Shown: positions 33,163 to 42,256 of the stretch, piece by piece
How the letters are laid out: every line of letters starts with the position of its first letter
Position numbering within the stretch: the first letter of the stretch is position 1
Assembly: GCF_000297395.2 (NCBI RefSeq)
Contig: NZ_HF570108.1
Location: 6,411,953 to 6,475,952 of the forward strand
Source of the DNA: Micromonospora lupini str. Lupac 08
Lineage (GTDB): Bacteria; Actinomycetota; Actinomycetes; Mycobacteriales; Micromonosporaceae
Direction: 5' to 3'
DNA: 64,000 bases
The notes under the pieces: model-generated
The model's database searches: none
Told to the model about the DNA's origin: nothing
The model's input: only the letters and a program-made list of their open reading frames with translations
Position numbers and translations under genes: made by a program

Positions 33163-33645
33163 CTAACTCAGCTCGGCGAGCCGCCGGGCCCAGTCGCCAC
33201 CGACCGGGTCCAGCTCGACGATCCGGGTGTCGTCGTCGCGGCGGTCGATACGGACCCGCAGGTGCGCGTCGACCAACTGCTCCACCAGGCCCTCACCCCA
33301 CTCCACGACGGTCACCGACTCGTCCACCGAGGCGTCTAGGTCCAGGTCGTCGATCTCGGCACGCGGGTCGCTGGCGGCGCCCAGCCGGTACGCGTCGGCG
33401 TGCACCAGGGCCACCCGGCCACCTCGGGCCGGGTCGGGTCGGTGCACGCGGGCGATCACGAACGTCGGCGAGGTGACGTCGCCGAGAACGTGGAGCCCCG
33501 CGCCGACGCCCTGGGTGAGCGCGGTCTTGCCGGCGCCCAGCGGGCCGGTCAACAGCACCAGGTCACCGGCCCGCAGCAACCCGGCCAGCCGGCGACCGAA
33601 CTCCTGAGTGTCCTCGACGGTCGGCAGTTTGACGACGAAACTCAC
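33163..33645 (-). CDS. tsaE: tRNA threonylcarbamoyladenosine biosynthesis ATPase TsaE
   Basis: TsaE is the ATPase that resets the TsaB-TsaD complex. The 160-residue protein has a P-loop (LTGPLGAGKTALTQG), SPTFVIAR, VHADAYRLG and the Walker B-like VVEWGEGL. It begins at an ATGA overlap with the hydrolase stop codon, so alr, the hydrolase and tsaE form a coupled unit. Confidence 0.96.
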   Translation of the reverse strand: MSFVVKLPTVEDTQEFGRRLAGLLRAGDLVLLTGPLGAGKTALTQGVGAGLHVLGDVTSPTFVIARVHRPDPARGGRVALVHADAYRLGAASDPRAEIDDLDLDASVDESVTVVEWGEGLVEQLVDAHLRVRIDRRDDDTRIVELDPVGGDWARRLAELS

Positions 33646-34745
33646 CGGTCCTCCATGCTCTCCAGTGACTCGAGGAACCGCGCCAGCGCGGCGTTCACCT
33701 CGTCGGCGTGCTCCAGCATCACCACGTGACCACTGTCTTTGATCTTGATGAACTCGGCGTGCGGCAACCGCCGGACGATCTCCTCGGAGTGTGTCACGGG
33801 AGTGATCATGTCCTTGTCGCCGACGACCACCAGCACCGGCGCGTTCGCCAACGCGGCCAGCGCCGGGAAACGCGAGTGTGTGGCAAGCGTCCGCAGGTAG
33901 CGGGTCACCGTGTCGGCGGAGGTCCGGGAGTTCATCGTCTCCACGTACGACACCAGCGCCGGGCTGGGCTTGCGGGTGCCGAAGCCGTACTTGCGGGTGA
34001 GCAGCCAGGCCACGTTCGACGTGGACTTGCGAGCCTTGTCGATCACCGGACCGCCGTACCGGGTGGCGTTGCTGACCATGTAGAGCACCGGCCCGCCGAC
34101 CCGGCCGAGCAGCGCCGGCGCGACAAGCTTGGTCTCCGCGATCAACCCGCCCGACGTGGCCATCAGCACGGTGCCCACCACCCGGTCACCGAACAGCTCC
34201 GGGAACAGCTCGGCGAACGCCATGATGGTCATGCCGCCCATCGAGTGCCCGACCAGCACCAGCGGCCCCTCCGGAGCGGTCCGGTCGATGACCTGGCGCA
34301 GCGTCCGACCCAGCACCGCCAGGTCGTACTCCCCGGTCTCCAACCGGCCGGACCGGCCGTGACCGGGCTGGTCGTACGCGACGACCCGGTAGTCGCCGCG
34401 CGCGGCGAGCATCTGGCGCTGGAAGTGGAAGGTGCCCATGTCCAGGCAGAAGCCGTGCACCAGCACCACGGTCGGGTGACCCGGCACCGGGCGGGTCGGC
34501 TCGACCACCTCGACGTGGATGTCGGTGCCGTCCGGCAGCTCCAGCCGGAACGCCTCGTCGTACCGCTGCCCGCCGAACCTCTCGTGGGCGTAGCGGTCGG
34601 CCGGGTCGGCCTTGAGCCGGCGGACCAGGGTGCGTTCGGTCGCGACGCCTGCGGCCAGGCCGGCCGCCGCCACCCCGACCGCGGCGCCGACCAGGCCGGC
34701 GACCCGGCCGGCCGCGGTCCGCGGCCGCGGGATGCGGTACGTCAT
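33642..34745 (-). CDS. Alpha/beta hydrolase with N-terminal membrane anchor
   Basis: A short basic N-terminus and hydrophobic stretch (about residues 14-35) precede an alpha/beta hydrolase domain. The oxyanion-side VLVHGFCLDMGTFHFQ, nucleophile elbow GHSMGG, catalytic Asp in VVGDKDMITP and His in DSGHVVMLE are visible. The substrate is unknown. It sits between alr and tsaE with ATGA overlaps at both ends, an arrangement common in actinomycetes. Confidence 0.9.
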   Translation of the reverse strand: MTYRIPRPRTAAGRVAGLVGAAVGVAAAGLAAGVATERTLVRRLKADPADRYAHERFGGQRYDEAFRLELPDGTDIHVEVVEPTRPVPGHPTVVLVHGFCLDMGTFHFQRQMLAARGDYRVVAYDQPGHGRSGRLETGEYDLAVLGRTLRQVIDRTAPEGPLVLVGHSMGGMTIMAFAELFPELFGDRVVGTVLMATSGGLIAETKLVAPALLGRVGGPVLYMVSNATRYGGPVIDKARKSTSNVAWLLTRKYGFGTRKPSPALVSYVETMNSRTSADTVTRYLRTLATHSRFPALAALANAPVLVVVGDKDMITPVTHSEEIVRRLPHAEFIKIKDSGHVVMLEHADEVNAALARFLESLESMEDR

Positions 34746-35863
34746 GGGGAGCGCTCGCCGTCGTAGACGCGCGGCACCCGCGTGCTGCCGAACCGGGTGA
34801 CGATCTCGTAGTTGATCGTGCCGACCGCCTCGGCCCAGTCGTCGGCAGTCGGCTCGCCGTCGGCGCCGCTGCCGAACAGGGTCGCCACGTCACCGTCGGC
34901 CACCGGGTCGTCGCCGCAGTCGAGCACGAACTGGTCCATGCAGACGCGCCCGGAGATCGTCCTCCGCACGCCGCCGAGCTGCACCGGCCCGCTGTTGGAG
35001 GCGTGCCGGGGCACACCGTCGGCGTATCCGAGGGGCACCACGGCGAGGTTCGCGTCGGACTCGGTCGTGTAGGTGTGCCCGTAGGACACGCCGGTGCCGG
35101 CGGGCACCCGCTTGGTGAGCATCACCCGGGCCCGCGCCGTCATCGCCGGCCGCAGCCCGTACGTCTCGCCGGCCACCGGGGACAGACCGTAGATCGCCAG
35201 CCCGGGTCGGACCAGGTCGAAGTGGGTGTCCGGGCGGGTCAGGGTGGCCGCCGAGTTGGCCAGGTGCCGCCAGCGGGGGCGCAGCCCGGCCTGCTCGACC
35301 ATCGCCAGGCCCTCGTGGAACACGGCGAGCTGCCGGTCGGTGGTCGGGTGACCGGGCATGTCCGCGTACACGAAGTGGCTCCACACACCGACCACCTCGA
35401 CCAGGCCGTCGGCCTGCGCCTTGGCGGCGGCGTCGAGCAGCGCCGGCCAGTCGGCGACTGTGGCGCCGCCCCGGGACAGCCCGGTGTCGATCTTCAGGTG
35501 CAGCCGGGCGGGGCGCTCGGCACGTCGGCTCGCCTCGATCATCTCGTCCAGTTGCGCAAGGCTCGCGGCGGCGAGGTCCACCCCGGCGCCGACCCCCTCG
35601 TGCAGCGGCAGCCCCGGCGCGAGCAGCCACGCCAGCACGGGCGCGGTGATCCCGGCCCGGCGCAGCGTGAGCGCCTCGTCGAGGGTGCAGACGCCGAGCC
35701 AGTCGGCCCCCGCGTCCAGTGCCGCGCGGGCGGCCGGGAGCATCCCGTGGCCGTACCCGTCGCCCTTGACCACCGCCATCAGCTCGGCGGTGGTGCCGGA
35801 GCGGAGCCGGCTCACGTTCTCGCGGATCGCGTCAAGATCGACGCGTACCTCGGCCTGCCACAT
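34742..35863 (-). CDS. alr: Alanine racemase
   Basis: Alr makes D-alanine for peptidoglycan. The PLP lysine lies in MAVVKGDGYGHGM and the second catalytic Tyr in GVSYGHTYTT. HLKIDTGLSRGG is also conserved. Length (373 aa) is normal. The start is preceded 6 nt upstream by TAGGCT, indicating a leaderless transcript. Its stop overlaps the hydrolase start. Confidence 0.97.
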   Translation of the reverse strand: MWQAEVRVDLDAIRENVSRLRSGTTAELMAVVKGDGYGHGMLPAARAALDAGADWLGVCTLDEALTLRRAGITAPVLAWLLAPGLPLHEGVGAGVDLAAASLAQLDEMIEASRRAERPARLHLKIDTGLSRGGATVADWPALLDAAAKAQADGLVEVVGVWSHFVYADMPGHPTTDRQLAVFHEGLAMVEQAGLRPRWRHLANSAATLTRPDTHFDLVRPGLAIYGLSPVAGETYGLRPAMTARARVMLTKRVPAGTGVSYGHTYTTESDANLAVVPLGYADGVPRHASNSGPVQLGGVRRTISGRVCMDQFVLDCGDDPVADGDVATLFGSGADGEPTADDWAEAVGTINYEIVTRFGSTRVPRVYDGERSP

Positions 35864-35869
35864 GCGCCC

Positions 35870-35875
35870 AGCCTA
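35870..35875 (-). promoter_or_regulatory. -10 box for alr (leaderless)
   Basis: TAGGCT on the minus strand, 6 nt before ATG 35863. Confidence 0.6.
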
Positions 35876-35953
35876 CTTTCCACCCTGATCACCGTGGGCG
35901 GCGACGCACGGCCCGCTCCGGCGGACCGGTCAGGCGCCCCGGAACGGGAACGA

Positions 35954-37438
35954 TCAGCCCAGCCGGGCGATGACCGGACGCAGCGCCGTCGCCACGTCGG
36001 GCGCGGTCACCGGGCCGCCGCGGGCCGCCTCGCGACCGGCGAGCCCGTGCAGGTACGCGGCCGAGGCCGCCGCCCGGTCCGCCGGCACCCCGGCCGCGAG
36101 GAGCGAGCCGAGCAGCCCGGCCAGCACGTCGCCGGTGCCACCGGTGGCCAGCGCCGGGGAGCCGGTCGGGTTGACGTACGCCCGGCCGTCCGGCGTGCCG
36201 ATCACCGTGCGGTCCCCCTTGAGCAGCACCACCGCGTTCATCCAGGCGGCCAGCCGCAGCGCGGCCCCGACCCGGTCGGCGCCGGGCTCCTCCCCGCACA
36301 GCCGGGTGAACTCCCGGTCGTGCGGGGTGACCACGATCGGCGCGTCCCGGCCGCGCAGCCGGTCGGCGAGTGAGCCGTCCACCAGCAGGGTCAGCGCGTC
36401 CGCGTCGAGCACCACCGGCACCGGGGCGGCCAGGACGGCCCGCAGCTCGGCCGCCGCGTCGTCGCCGGTGCCCAGCCCCGAGCCGCACACCCAGGCCTGC
36501 ACCCGGCCGGCGTCGCCGACGCGCCCGGTGGTGATCACCGAGGGGTGCTGGTGCAGCACCTCGGCCCGCGCGCCACCGGCGTAGCGGACCAGGCCCGTCG
36601 GCCCGGCGAGCGCCCCGCCGACGGAGAGCACCGCCGCGCCCGGATACGTCGCCGAGCCGGTCGCCACCCCGACCACGCCCCGGGTGTACTTCTCCGACGC
36701 CGCGCCCAGCTCCGGCCACCACTGTTCGAGGTCGGACCACTCGGTGACCCGCAGCGCGGGAGTGCCCCGTAGCCAGGGCCGCAGCCCGATGTCGACAAGC
36801 TCCACCTGCCCGGCCAGGACGGCCGCCGGCCCGACCACCAGGGCGGGCTTCAACGCGCCGAAGGCCACCGTCACGTCGGCGCGGACCGCGGTGGGCCGGC
36901 CGGACGCGGACAGCGGAACGTGCCCGGTGTCCACCGACACCCCGCTCGGCACGTCCACGGCCAGCACGGTGGCCCGACCGCCGTCGCGCCCGCGCAGATC
37001 GTCGAGGCGCTGGACCAGCTCGTCCGCGCTCGCCCGCAGCCCGCCCGTGCCACCGATCCCGACGATGCCGTCGACGACCAGGTCGACGGGGCCGGTCGGG
37101 CGGTCGACCAGCCGGCCACCGGCGGCGCGCAGCGCGGCCAGCCCGGCGGCGTGCGCCCGCCCCGGGGTGAGCAGCAGTGCGGACACCTCGACGCCCCGGC
37201 GGGCCAGCCGTTCCCCGGCGTAGAGGGCGTCACCGCCGTTGTCGCCGGAGCCGACGAGCAGCAGCACCCGGGCGCCGTACACCCCGCCCCGCTCGGCGAG
37301 CAGCAGGGCCGCCCGACGGGCCAACCCGGCGGCGGCACGCTGCATCAGCGTGCCCTCCGGCAGTGTGCCCTTCAGCCCCGCCTCGGCCGCCCGTACGTCG
37401 GCTGCCCGCCACACCGCTCTCATGTCACCGTGCCCCAT
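35954..37438 (-). CDS. nnrDE: Bifunctional NAD(P)H-hydrate epimerase / ADP-dependent dehydratase
   Basis: The N-terminal half (about residues 1-225) is the YjeF_N epimerase, with LLVGSGDNGGDALYAGERLA and a VDGIVGIGGTG motif. The C-terminal half is the dehydratase, with WVCGSGLGTG, VLDADALTLL, VTPHDREFTRL and ATGGTGDVLAGLLG. Together they repair hydrated NADH and NADPH. The fused form is usual in actinobacteria; the M. tuberculosis counterpart is Rv3433c. ATG 37438 or 37423 may be used; neither has a strong ribosome site. acpS lies 40 nt upstream. Confidence 0.94.
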   Translation of the reverse strand: MGHGDMRAVWRAADVRAAEAGLKGTLPEGTLMQRAAAGLARRAALLLAERGGVYGARVLLLVGSGDNGGDALYAGERLARRGVEVSALLLTPGRAHAAGLAALRAAGGRLVDRPTGPVDLVVDGIVGIGGTGGLRASADELVQRLDDLRGRDGGRATVLAVDVPSGVSVDTGHVPLSASGRPTAVRADVTVAFGALKPALVVGPAAVLAGQVELVDIGLRPWLRGTPALRVTEWSDLEQWWPELGAASEKYTRGVVGVATGSATYPGAAVLSVGGALAGPTGLVRYAGGARAEVLHQHPSVITTGRVGDAGRVQAWVCGSGLGTGDDAAAELRAVLAAPVPVVLDADALTLLVDGSLADRLRGRDAPIVVTPHDREFTRLCGEEPGADRVGAALRLAAWMNAVVLLKGDRTVIGTPDGRAYVNPTGSPALATGGTGDVLAGLLGSLLAAGVPADRAAASAAYLHGLAGREAARGGPVTAPDVATALRPVIARLG

Positions 37439-37477
37439 TCCGCTCGCGGGTGGGCCACCACGGCCACCCGGCCGACG

Positions 37478-37846
37478 TCACCGTTCCGCGACCACCATCG
37501 CCGACGCGATCCCGCCGTCGTGCGACAGCGAGAGATGCCAGTGGTTGATCCCATGCGCGACGGCCGCCGCCGCGACGCTGCCCGAGACGGTCAGCCAGGG
37601 CCGGCCGGTCGGGTCGGGCACGATCTCGCAGTCGTGCCAGCTCAGCCCGGCCGGTGCGCCGAGCGCCTTGGCGACGGCCTCCTTCGCGGCGAACCGGGCG
37701 GCGAGCGACTCGGGCGAGCGTGGCGTGCCGGAGCGGGTGGCCCGCTCGGCCGCGGTGAAGAGCCGGTCGGCGAGCAGCGGCGTCCGCGCCAGGGACCGGG
37801 CGAACCGGTCGACCAGGACGACGTCGATGCCGACAGCGACGATCAC
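37478..37846 (-). CDS. acpS: Holo-[acyl-carrier-protein] synthase
   Basis: AcpS attaches 4'-phosphopantetheine from CoA to acyl carrier protein. The 122-residue protein has the metal site AVGIDVVLVDRFAR and the helix SLAARFAAKEAVAKALG. HLSLSHDGGIA follows, the usual family layout. GTG 37846 has a TAGGGT box 6 nt upstream. It is probably expressed with nnrDE. Confidence 0.94.
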   Translation of the reverse strand: MIVAVGIDVVLVDRFARSLARTPLLADRLFTAAERATRSGTPRSPESLAARFAAKEAVAKALGAPAGLSWHDCEIVPDPTGRPWLTVSGSVAAAAVAHGINHWHLSLSHDGGIASAMVVAER

Positions 37847-37852
37847 CAGACC

Positions 37853-37858
37853 ACCCTA
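37853..37858 (-). promoter_or_regulatory. -10 box for acpS (leaderless)
   Basis: TAGGGT on the minus strand, 6 nt before GTG 37846. Confidence 0.55.
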
Positions 37859-37906
37859 CCGGCGGTGGAGGCGGCAGATTAGCCGTCGGGCCCGCCGTGG
37901 GCAACG

Positions 37907-37950
37907 CCTGTGGACACACCGGGGTACGGCCGCAGCCGGCTGTCCACAGG
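37907..37950. other. Inverted pair of DnaA-box-like sequences
   Basis: CCTGTGGACA (37907-37916) and TGTCCACAGG (37941-37950) are perfect inverted copies, each containing TGTCCACA, close to the actinobacterial DnaA box TTGTCCACA. They lie upstream of the divergent acpS and ESX-like genes. Confidence 0.45.
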
Positions 37951-37976
37951 GCACTCCGGGACGGCCCGGCGCTGCC

Positions 37977-37982
37977 TAGCGT
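37977..37982 (+). promoter_or_regulatory. Possible -10 box for the gene at 38020
   Basis: TAGCGT about 38 nt before ATG 38020, giving a short leader with a G-rich ribosome site. Confidence 0.4.
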
Positions 37983-38019
37983 CAGCGCGTGGAATGCCGA
38001 TCGTCACGGGGGTGGGGTC

Positions 38020-38316
38020 ATGACCGAGGAGCCGTTCGCCGTCCGGCCGCAGGAGCTGCGCGCCGTGGCCGGTGCGCTCGACGACGAGGCGTACCGGTTG
38101 GCGTGGGGCCTGGCGAGGGTTTCCGGGCTGCTGGTGCCGGCACCGGGTTGGCGCGCCGCCACGGCTCTGGCGGCGCTGGAGTCGGCCGCGCACGCGTGGT
38201 TCTGCCGGCAGGGCGCGGCGGTGGCGGCGACCGCGGGTGGCGTCCGGGCGGCGGCCGAGGCGTACGAGACGGTGGACGACCGGGCTGCCGGCCGGTTCGC
38301 CGTCCTGCCGCGGTGA
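38020..38316 (+). CDS. Small helical protein, type VII secretion-like, 98 aa
   Basis: A short, Ala-rich all-helical protein with a central turn at PGWRAATALAALES resembles the WXG100-like helical hairpins encoded next to DUF1023 hydrolases. It has no signal peptide, membrane helix or catalytic motif. It overlaps the hydrolase by 4 nt (GTGA). The pair may be a secreted partner and effector, but no ESX machinery is in the window. Confidence 0.7.
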   Translation: MTEEPFAVRPQELRAVAGALDDEAYRLAWGLARVSGLLVPAPGWRAATALAALESAAHAWFCRQGAAVAATAGGVRAAAEAYETVDDRAAGRFAVLPR

Positions 38317-40046
38317 GCGGCGTCGGCTACCGGCAGCTCTGGGCCGCCGATCCGGGCGGCTGGCGGGCGGCCGGGGCCGCCTGGGCCGGGTTGGCCGGTC
38401 CGGTCGAGCGGCACGCCGGCGAGCTGGCCGGTTCCGCCGGGCGGTTGCGGGGCGACTGGTCGGGCGCGGCCGCGGTGGCGGTGGACGCCCGGCTGGCCGG
38501 CCTGCGGGGCGAGATGACCTCGGTGACGCCCGCGCTGATCGAGGCCGATCAGGTGCTGTCCGAGCTGGCTGGCCAACTCGTCGTGGCGAAGGCGCGGCTC
38601 GCCGAGGCGGTCGCCCGGGCCGACGCGGCCGGCCTGGTGGTGGACCGGTCCGGCGCGGTGCACGTCGATCCGGCTCGTCCCCGACCGGCCGAACGGGCCG
38701 GCACGGTCGCAGCGGGTGCCGCAGCGTCCGCAGGGGTGACGGCGGCCGGAGCGGGTGCCGCAGCGTCCGCAGGGGTGACGGCGGCCGGAGTGGGTGTGGC
38801 GGCGGCCGGGAGGGCGGCAGCGGCGGGAGCCGGCGTGGCGGCGGCGGAGGCGGCGGCCGGGGTGGCGGCGGCGCTGCGGGGCGCGCTGGAGTTGGCCGAC
38901 GCGGCGGACCGGCTGGCCACCGACCGGTTGGACGAGCTGGCCCGGGCCGCCGGCACCGGTTGGGCGTCCCCACCGCCGCCCGGCCGACCGGCCCCCGGGG
39001 CGACGCCGGCGCTTGTGCGCGCCTGGTGGTCCGGGTTGACCCCGGCGCAGCGACGGTGGCTGGTCGGGCACGAGCCGGCTCTCGTCGGCGTCCTGGACGG
39101 AGTGCCGGTGGCCGCCCGCGACCAGGCCAACCGTCTGCGGCTCGGTGCGCGGCGTGCGGAGTTGCTTGCCGAGCGTCGGCGGCTGCTGGCCCAGGTGCCG
39201 CCGGGGCCGCTCGCGTCGCTGCGACTGCGGGCGGTGGCGGCGCGGCTGGCGGGCCTGGACGCGCTCACCGAACGCCTGACGGAAGGGGAGCCGCGGGCGT
39301 ACCTGCTGGGACTGGACCCGGCCGGCGAGGGTCGGGTGGTGGTGGCGCTCGGCGATCCGGACCACGCCGACCGGGTGCTGACGTACGTGCCGGGAATGAC
39401 CGCCGGGCTCGACGACGCCCCCGGCGAGCTGGGTCGAGCCGCCCGGGTGCTGGAGCGCTGCGCCACGCTCGCGCCGGGCGAGCGCAGCGCGGCGGTGCTG
39501 TGGCTTGACTACGACGCACCAGACTTCCTGACCGAGGCGGCGTCGGCCGGCCAGGCCCGGGACGCCGGCCCGGCGCTGCACCGCTTCCAGGAGGGTCTGC
39601 GCGCCACCCACGAGGGGCCGCCGGCGCGGCAGACCGTGCTCGGGCACAGCTACGGGTCGCTGGTGGTGGGCGTCGCCGCCCGGGAGCACGGGCTGGCGGC
39701 CGACGCGCTCATGTTCGTCGGCTCACCGGGGGTCGGTGCGGCGCACGCCGCCGAGCTCGGCGTACCGGCCGGCGAGGTGTGGGCCAGCAGGGCTCCGGAC
39801 GACGTGATCCGCCTGGCCCGGCCGGCGGACGAGCTGGGCCACCGCGTCCTGCGGGGTGCCGCCCCGCTCGCCGCCGTGCTGGCCTGGCCGGAGCGGACCG
39901 GCCACGAGCTGTGGTTCGGTCACGACCCGGCCGACTCCGGGTTCGGCGGCCGGGTCTTCCCCAGCGGTCGCGGCGGGCACAGCGGCTACTGGGAGCCGGG
40001 CAACCCGGCGCTGGACGGGATGGCCCGCGTGGTGCTGGGCCGCTGA
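38313..40046 (+). CDS. DUF1023 alpha/beta hydrolase with N-terminal WXG-like helices
   Basis: The first 115 residues form a helical hairpin (GWRAAGAAWAGLAGPVERHAGELAGSAGRLRGDWSG). An Ala-rich middle contains a 39-bp duplication. The C-terminal half is the DUF1023 hydrolase with YVPGMTAGL, LWLDYDAPDFL, nucleophile elbow LGHSYGSLVVG and the His near GGHSGYW. Such proteins are common in actinomycetes and may be exported by type VII systems. The substrate is unknown. GTG 38313 overlaps the upstream stop. Confidence 0.85.
   Translation: MSGVGYRQLWAADPGGWRAAGAAWAGLAGPVERHAGELAGSAGRLRGDWSGAAAVAVDARLAGLRGEMTSVTPALIEADQVLSELAGQLVVAKARLAEAVARADAAGLVVDRSGAVHVDPARPRPAERAGTVAAGAAASAGVTAAGAGAAASAGVTAAGVGVAAAGRAAAAGAGVAAAEAAAGVAAALRGALELADAADRLATDRLDELARAAGTGWASPPPPGRPAPGATPALVRAWWSGLTPAQRRWLVGHEPALVGVLDGVPVAARDQANRLRLGARRAELLAERRRLLAQVPPGPLASLRLRAVAARLAGLDALTERLTEGEPRAYLLGLDPAGEGRVVVALGDPDHADRVLTYVPGMTAGLDDAPGELGRAARVLERCATLAPGERSAAVLWLDYDAPDFLTEAASAGQARDAGPALHRFQEGLRATHEGPPARQTVLGHSYGSLVVGVAAREHGLAADALMFVGSPGVGAAHAAELGVPAGEVWASRAPDDVIRLARPADELGHRVLRGAAPLAAVLAWPERTGHELWFGHDPADSGFGGRVFPSGRGGHSGYWEPGNPALDGMARVVLGR
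38712..38789 (+). repeat. 39-bp direct repeat within the DUF1023 gene
   Basis: Two adjacent 39-bp copies (38712-38750, and from 38751 on) encode AGAAASAGVTAAG-type Ala-rich segments and keep the reading frame. Confidence 0.85.
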
Positions 40047-40051
40047 CGGCA

Positions 40052-40088
40052 GGGCCCCGGGCACCGCGGGTGCGGTGCGCCGGGGCCC
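40052..40088. terminator. Bidirectional hairpin between the DUF1023 gene and glmS
   Basis: A 9-bp outer stem (40052-40060 with 40080-40088) encloses an inner GCACCG/CGGTGC stem, in a 58-nt gap between convergent genes. Confidence 0.75.
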
Positions 40089-40104
40089 CGGACGTGGGCG
40101 GCGA

Positions 40105-42018
40105 CTACTCGACGGTGACCGACTTGGCCAGGTTGCGGGGCTGGTCCACGTCATGCCCCCGGGCGGCGGCGATCTCGGCGGCGAGCACCTGCAGCGGCAC
40201 CGTGGTGACCAGCGGGGCCAACAGCGTCGGCGTACGCGGCACGTAGATCAGGTGGTCGGCGTACCGGACGACGGCCTCGTCGCCCTCCTCCGCGATCACG
40301 ATGGTCCGCGCGCCGCGCGCCCGGACCTCCTGGATGTTGGAGACGACCTTGTCGTGCAGCATCCCCCGGCCCACCGGCGACGGCACCACGCAGATCACCG
40401 GGGTGCCCTTGTCGATCAGGGCGATCGGGCCGTGCTTCAGCTCACCGGCGGCGAAGCCCTCGGCGTGCATGTACGCCAGCTCCTTGAGCTTCAGCGCGCC
40501 CTCCAGGGCCACCGGGTAGCCGACGTGCCGGCCGATGAACAGGACTGTGGGCTCGGACTTCAACTCGCGGGCCAGCTCGCGCACGGGCTCGATGCGGTCC
40601 AGCAGCTCGCGCAGCTTGCCCGGCATGTCCTGAAGCTGGGCCACGACCGCGCCGACCTCGTCGGCGAACTTGATTCCGCGGACCTGGGCCAGGTGCAGGC
40701 CGATCAGGTAACAGGCGACGACCTGGGTGAGGAACGCCTTGGTGGAGGCGACGGCGATCTCCGGACCGCCGTGGGTGTAGAGGACGGCGTCGGACTCGCG
40801 GGGGATGGTCGAGCCGTTGGTGTTGCAGACCGCCAGCACCCGGGCCTTCTGCTCCTTGGCGTGGCGCAGGGCCATCAGGGTGTCCATCGTCTCGCCGGAC
40901 TGCGAGATCACCACGATCAGCGTGGACCGGTCGAGCACCGGGTCCCGGTAGCGGAACTCGCTGGCCAGTTCCACCTCGCACGGGATCCGGGTCCAGTGCT
41001 CGATGGCGTACTTGGCGACCAGGCCGGCGTGGTACGCGGTGCCGCAGGCCACGATGAAGATCTTGTCGACGTCGCGCAGATCCTGGTCGCTGAGGCGGAC
41101 CTCGTCCAGGGCGATCTCACCGCTCTCGGTGAGCCGGCCGAGCAGCGTGTCGGCGATGGCCTGCGGCTGCTCCTCGATCTCCTTGAGCATGAACCAGTCG
41201 TAGCCACCCTTCTCGGCGGCCGACGAGTCCCAGTCGATGTGGAAGTCCTTGCCGCTGGCGGGCTGACCGTCGAAGTCGGTGATCTCGATGCTGTCGCCGG
41301 TGATCAGAACGATCTGGTCCTGACCCAGCTCCACCGCCTCCCGGGTGTGCTCGATGAAGGCGGCCACGTCGCTGGCCAGGTAGTTCTCCCCCTCGCCCCG
41401 GCCGACGACAAGCGGTGAGTTGCGCCGGGCGCCGACGACCGCGCCGGGCACCCCGGCGTCGACCGCGAGCAGGGTGAACGCGCCCTCCAGCCGCTGGCAC
41501 ACGACGCGCATGCCGGCGGCGAGCAGCTGCGGACCGTCCGGCTGGCCGGCGGCGCGCAGGTCGGCAAGCGCGGCGGAGAGCAGGTGCGCGGCGCACTCGG
41601 TGTCGGTGTCGCTGGTGAACTGGACGCCGTCGGCCTCCAGCTCGGCGCGGAGCTTGGCGAAGTTCTCGATGATGCCGTTGTGGATCACCGCGACGCGGCC
41701 GTCGGGGGCCAGGTGCGGGTGGGCGTTGCGATCGGTCGGCCCGCCGTGGGTGGCCCACCGGGTGTGCCCGATGCCTGTGGTGCCGTCACCGATGCCGATC
41801 GGGCTGGCCGCGCAGGAGGTCGGGTCGTCGGCGGCGCGCTCGGAGAGCACCTTCTCCAGGTTGGCGAGCTTGCCCGCCTTCTTCTCGGTCAGCAGCTGGC
41901 CGTCGCAGACGATCGCGACGCCCGCGGAGTCGTAGCCCCGGTATTCCAGCCGCCGCAGCCCGTCGAGCACGATGCCCAGTGCGGGGCGCGCGCCCGCGTA
42001 TCCCACGATTCCACACAT
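40105..42018 (-). CDS. glmS: Glutamine-fructose-6-phosphate aminotransferase
   Basis: GlmS makes glucosamine-6-phosphate for cell-wall precursors. The nucleophile Cys2 begins MCGIVGYAGARPA, followed by the amidotransferase domain (GIGHTRWATHG). Two SIS domains follow, with VISQSGETMDTLMAL, and the C-terminus ends DQPRNLAKSVTVE. Length (637 aa) is typical of actinobacteria. ATG 42018 is required for the N-terminal Cys and has TAGGCT 7 nt upstream. glmM at 48503-49861 provides the next step. Confidence 0.97.
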   Translation of the reverse strand: MCGIVGYAGARPALGIVLDGLRRLEYRGYDSAGVAIVCDGQLLTEKKAGKLANLEKVLSERAADDPTSCAASPIGIGDGTTGIGHTRWATHGGPTDRNAHPHLAPDGRVAVIHNGIIENFAKLRAELEADGVQFTSDTDTECAAHLLSAALADLRAAGQPDGPQLLAAGMRVVCQRLEGAFTLLAVDAGVPGAVVGARRNSPLVVGRGEGENYLASDVAAFIEHTREAVELGQDQIVLITGDSIEITDFDGQPASGKDFHIDWDSSAAEKGGYDWFMLKEIEEQPQAIADTLLGRLTESGEIALDEVRLSDQDLRDVDKIFIVACGTAYHAGLVAKYAIEHWTRIPCEVELASEFRYRDPVLDRSTLIVVISQSGETMDTLMALRHAKEQKARVLAVCNTNGSTIPRESDAVLYTHGGPEIAVASTKAFLTQVVACYLIGLHLAQVRGIKFADEVGAVVAQLQDMPGKLRELLDRIEPVRELARELKSEPTVLFIGRHVGYPVALEGALKLKELAYMHAEGFAAGELKHGPIALIDKGTPVICVVPSPVGRGMLHDKVVSNIQEVRARGARTIVIAEEGDEAVVRYADHLIYVPRTPTLLAPLVTTVPLQVLAAEIAAARGHDVDQPRNLAKSVTVE

Positions 42019-42025
42019 GGCCCGC

Positions 42026-42031
42026 AGCCTA
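42026..42031 (-). promoter_or_regulatory. -10 box for glmS (leaderless)
   Basis: TAGGCT on the minus strand, 7 nt before ATG 42018. Confidence 0.6.
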
Positions 42032-42256
42032 ACCCAGTTTCGCTCAGCATGGGTGCTCGAAAGTCGGCTAAACAAGCACCGAATTTGAGCGATCGGTGGT
42101 GGGTGGGCCGCAATGGGACGAGTGTCACGGACCCGCTCGCGGCGCTGCGGACACGACGGGGTTGCGGACCGCCAGCGGGTACGACAGTCTTCCGGCGGGT
42201 TCGGCGCGCTCTTCCCTGACCCGTTGGCCCCATACCCACTCCCGCCCGGAGCAGCC

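Noticed and set aside
41950..42100. glmS ribozyme upstream of glmS
   Set aside because: The gene appears leaderless, with a -10 box 7 nt before the start codon, leaving no room for the ribozyme, which is mainly found in Firmicutes.
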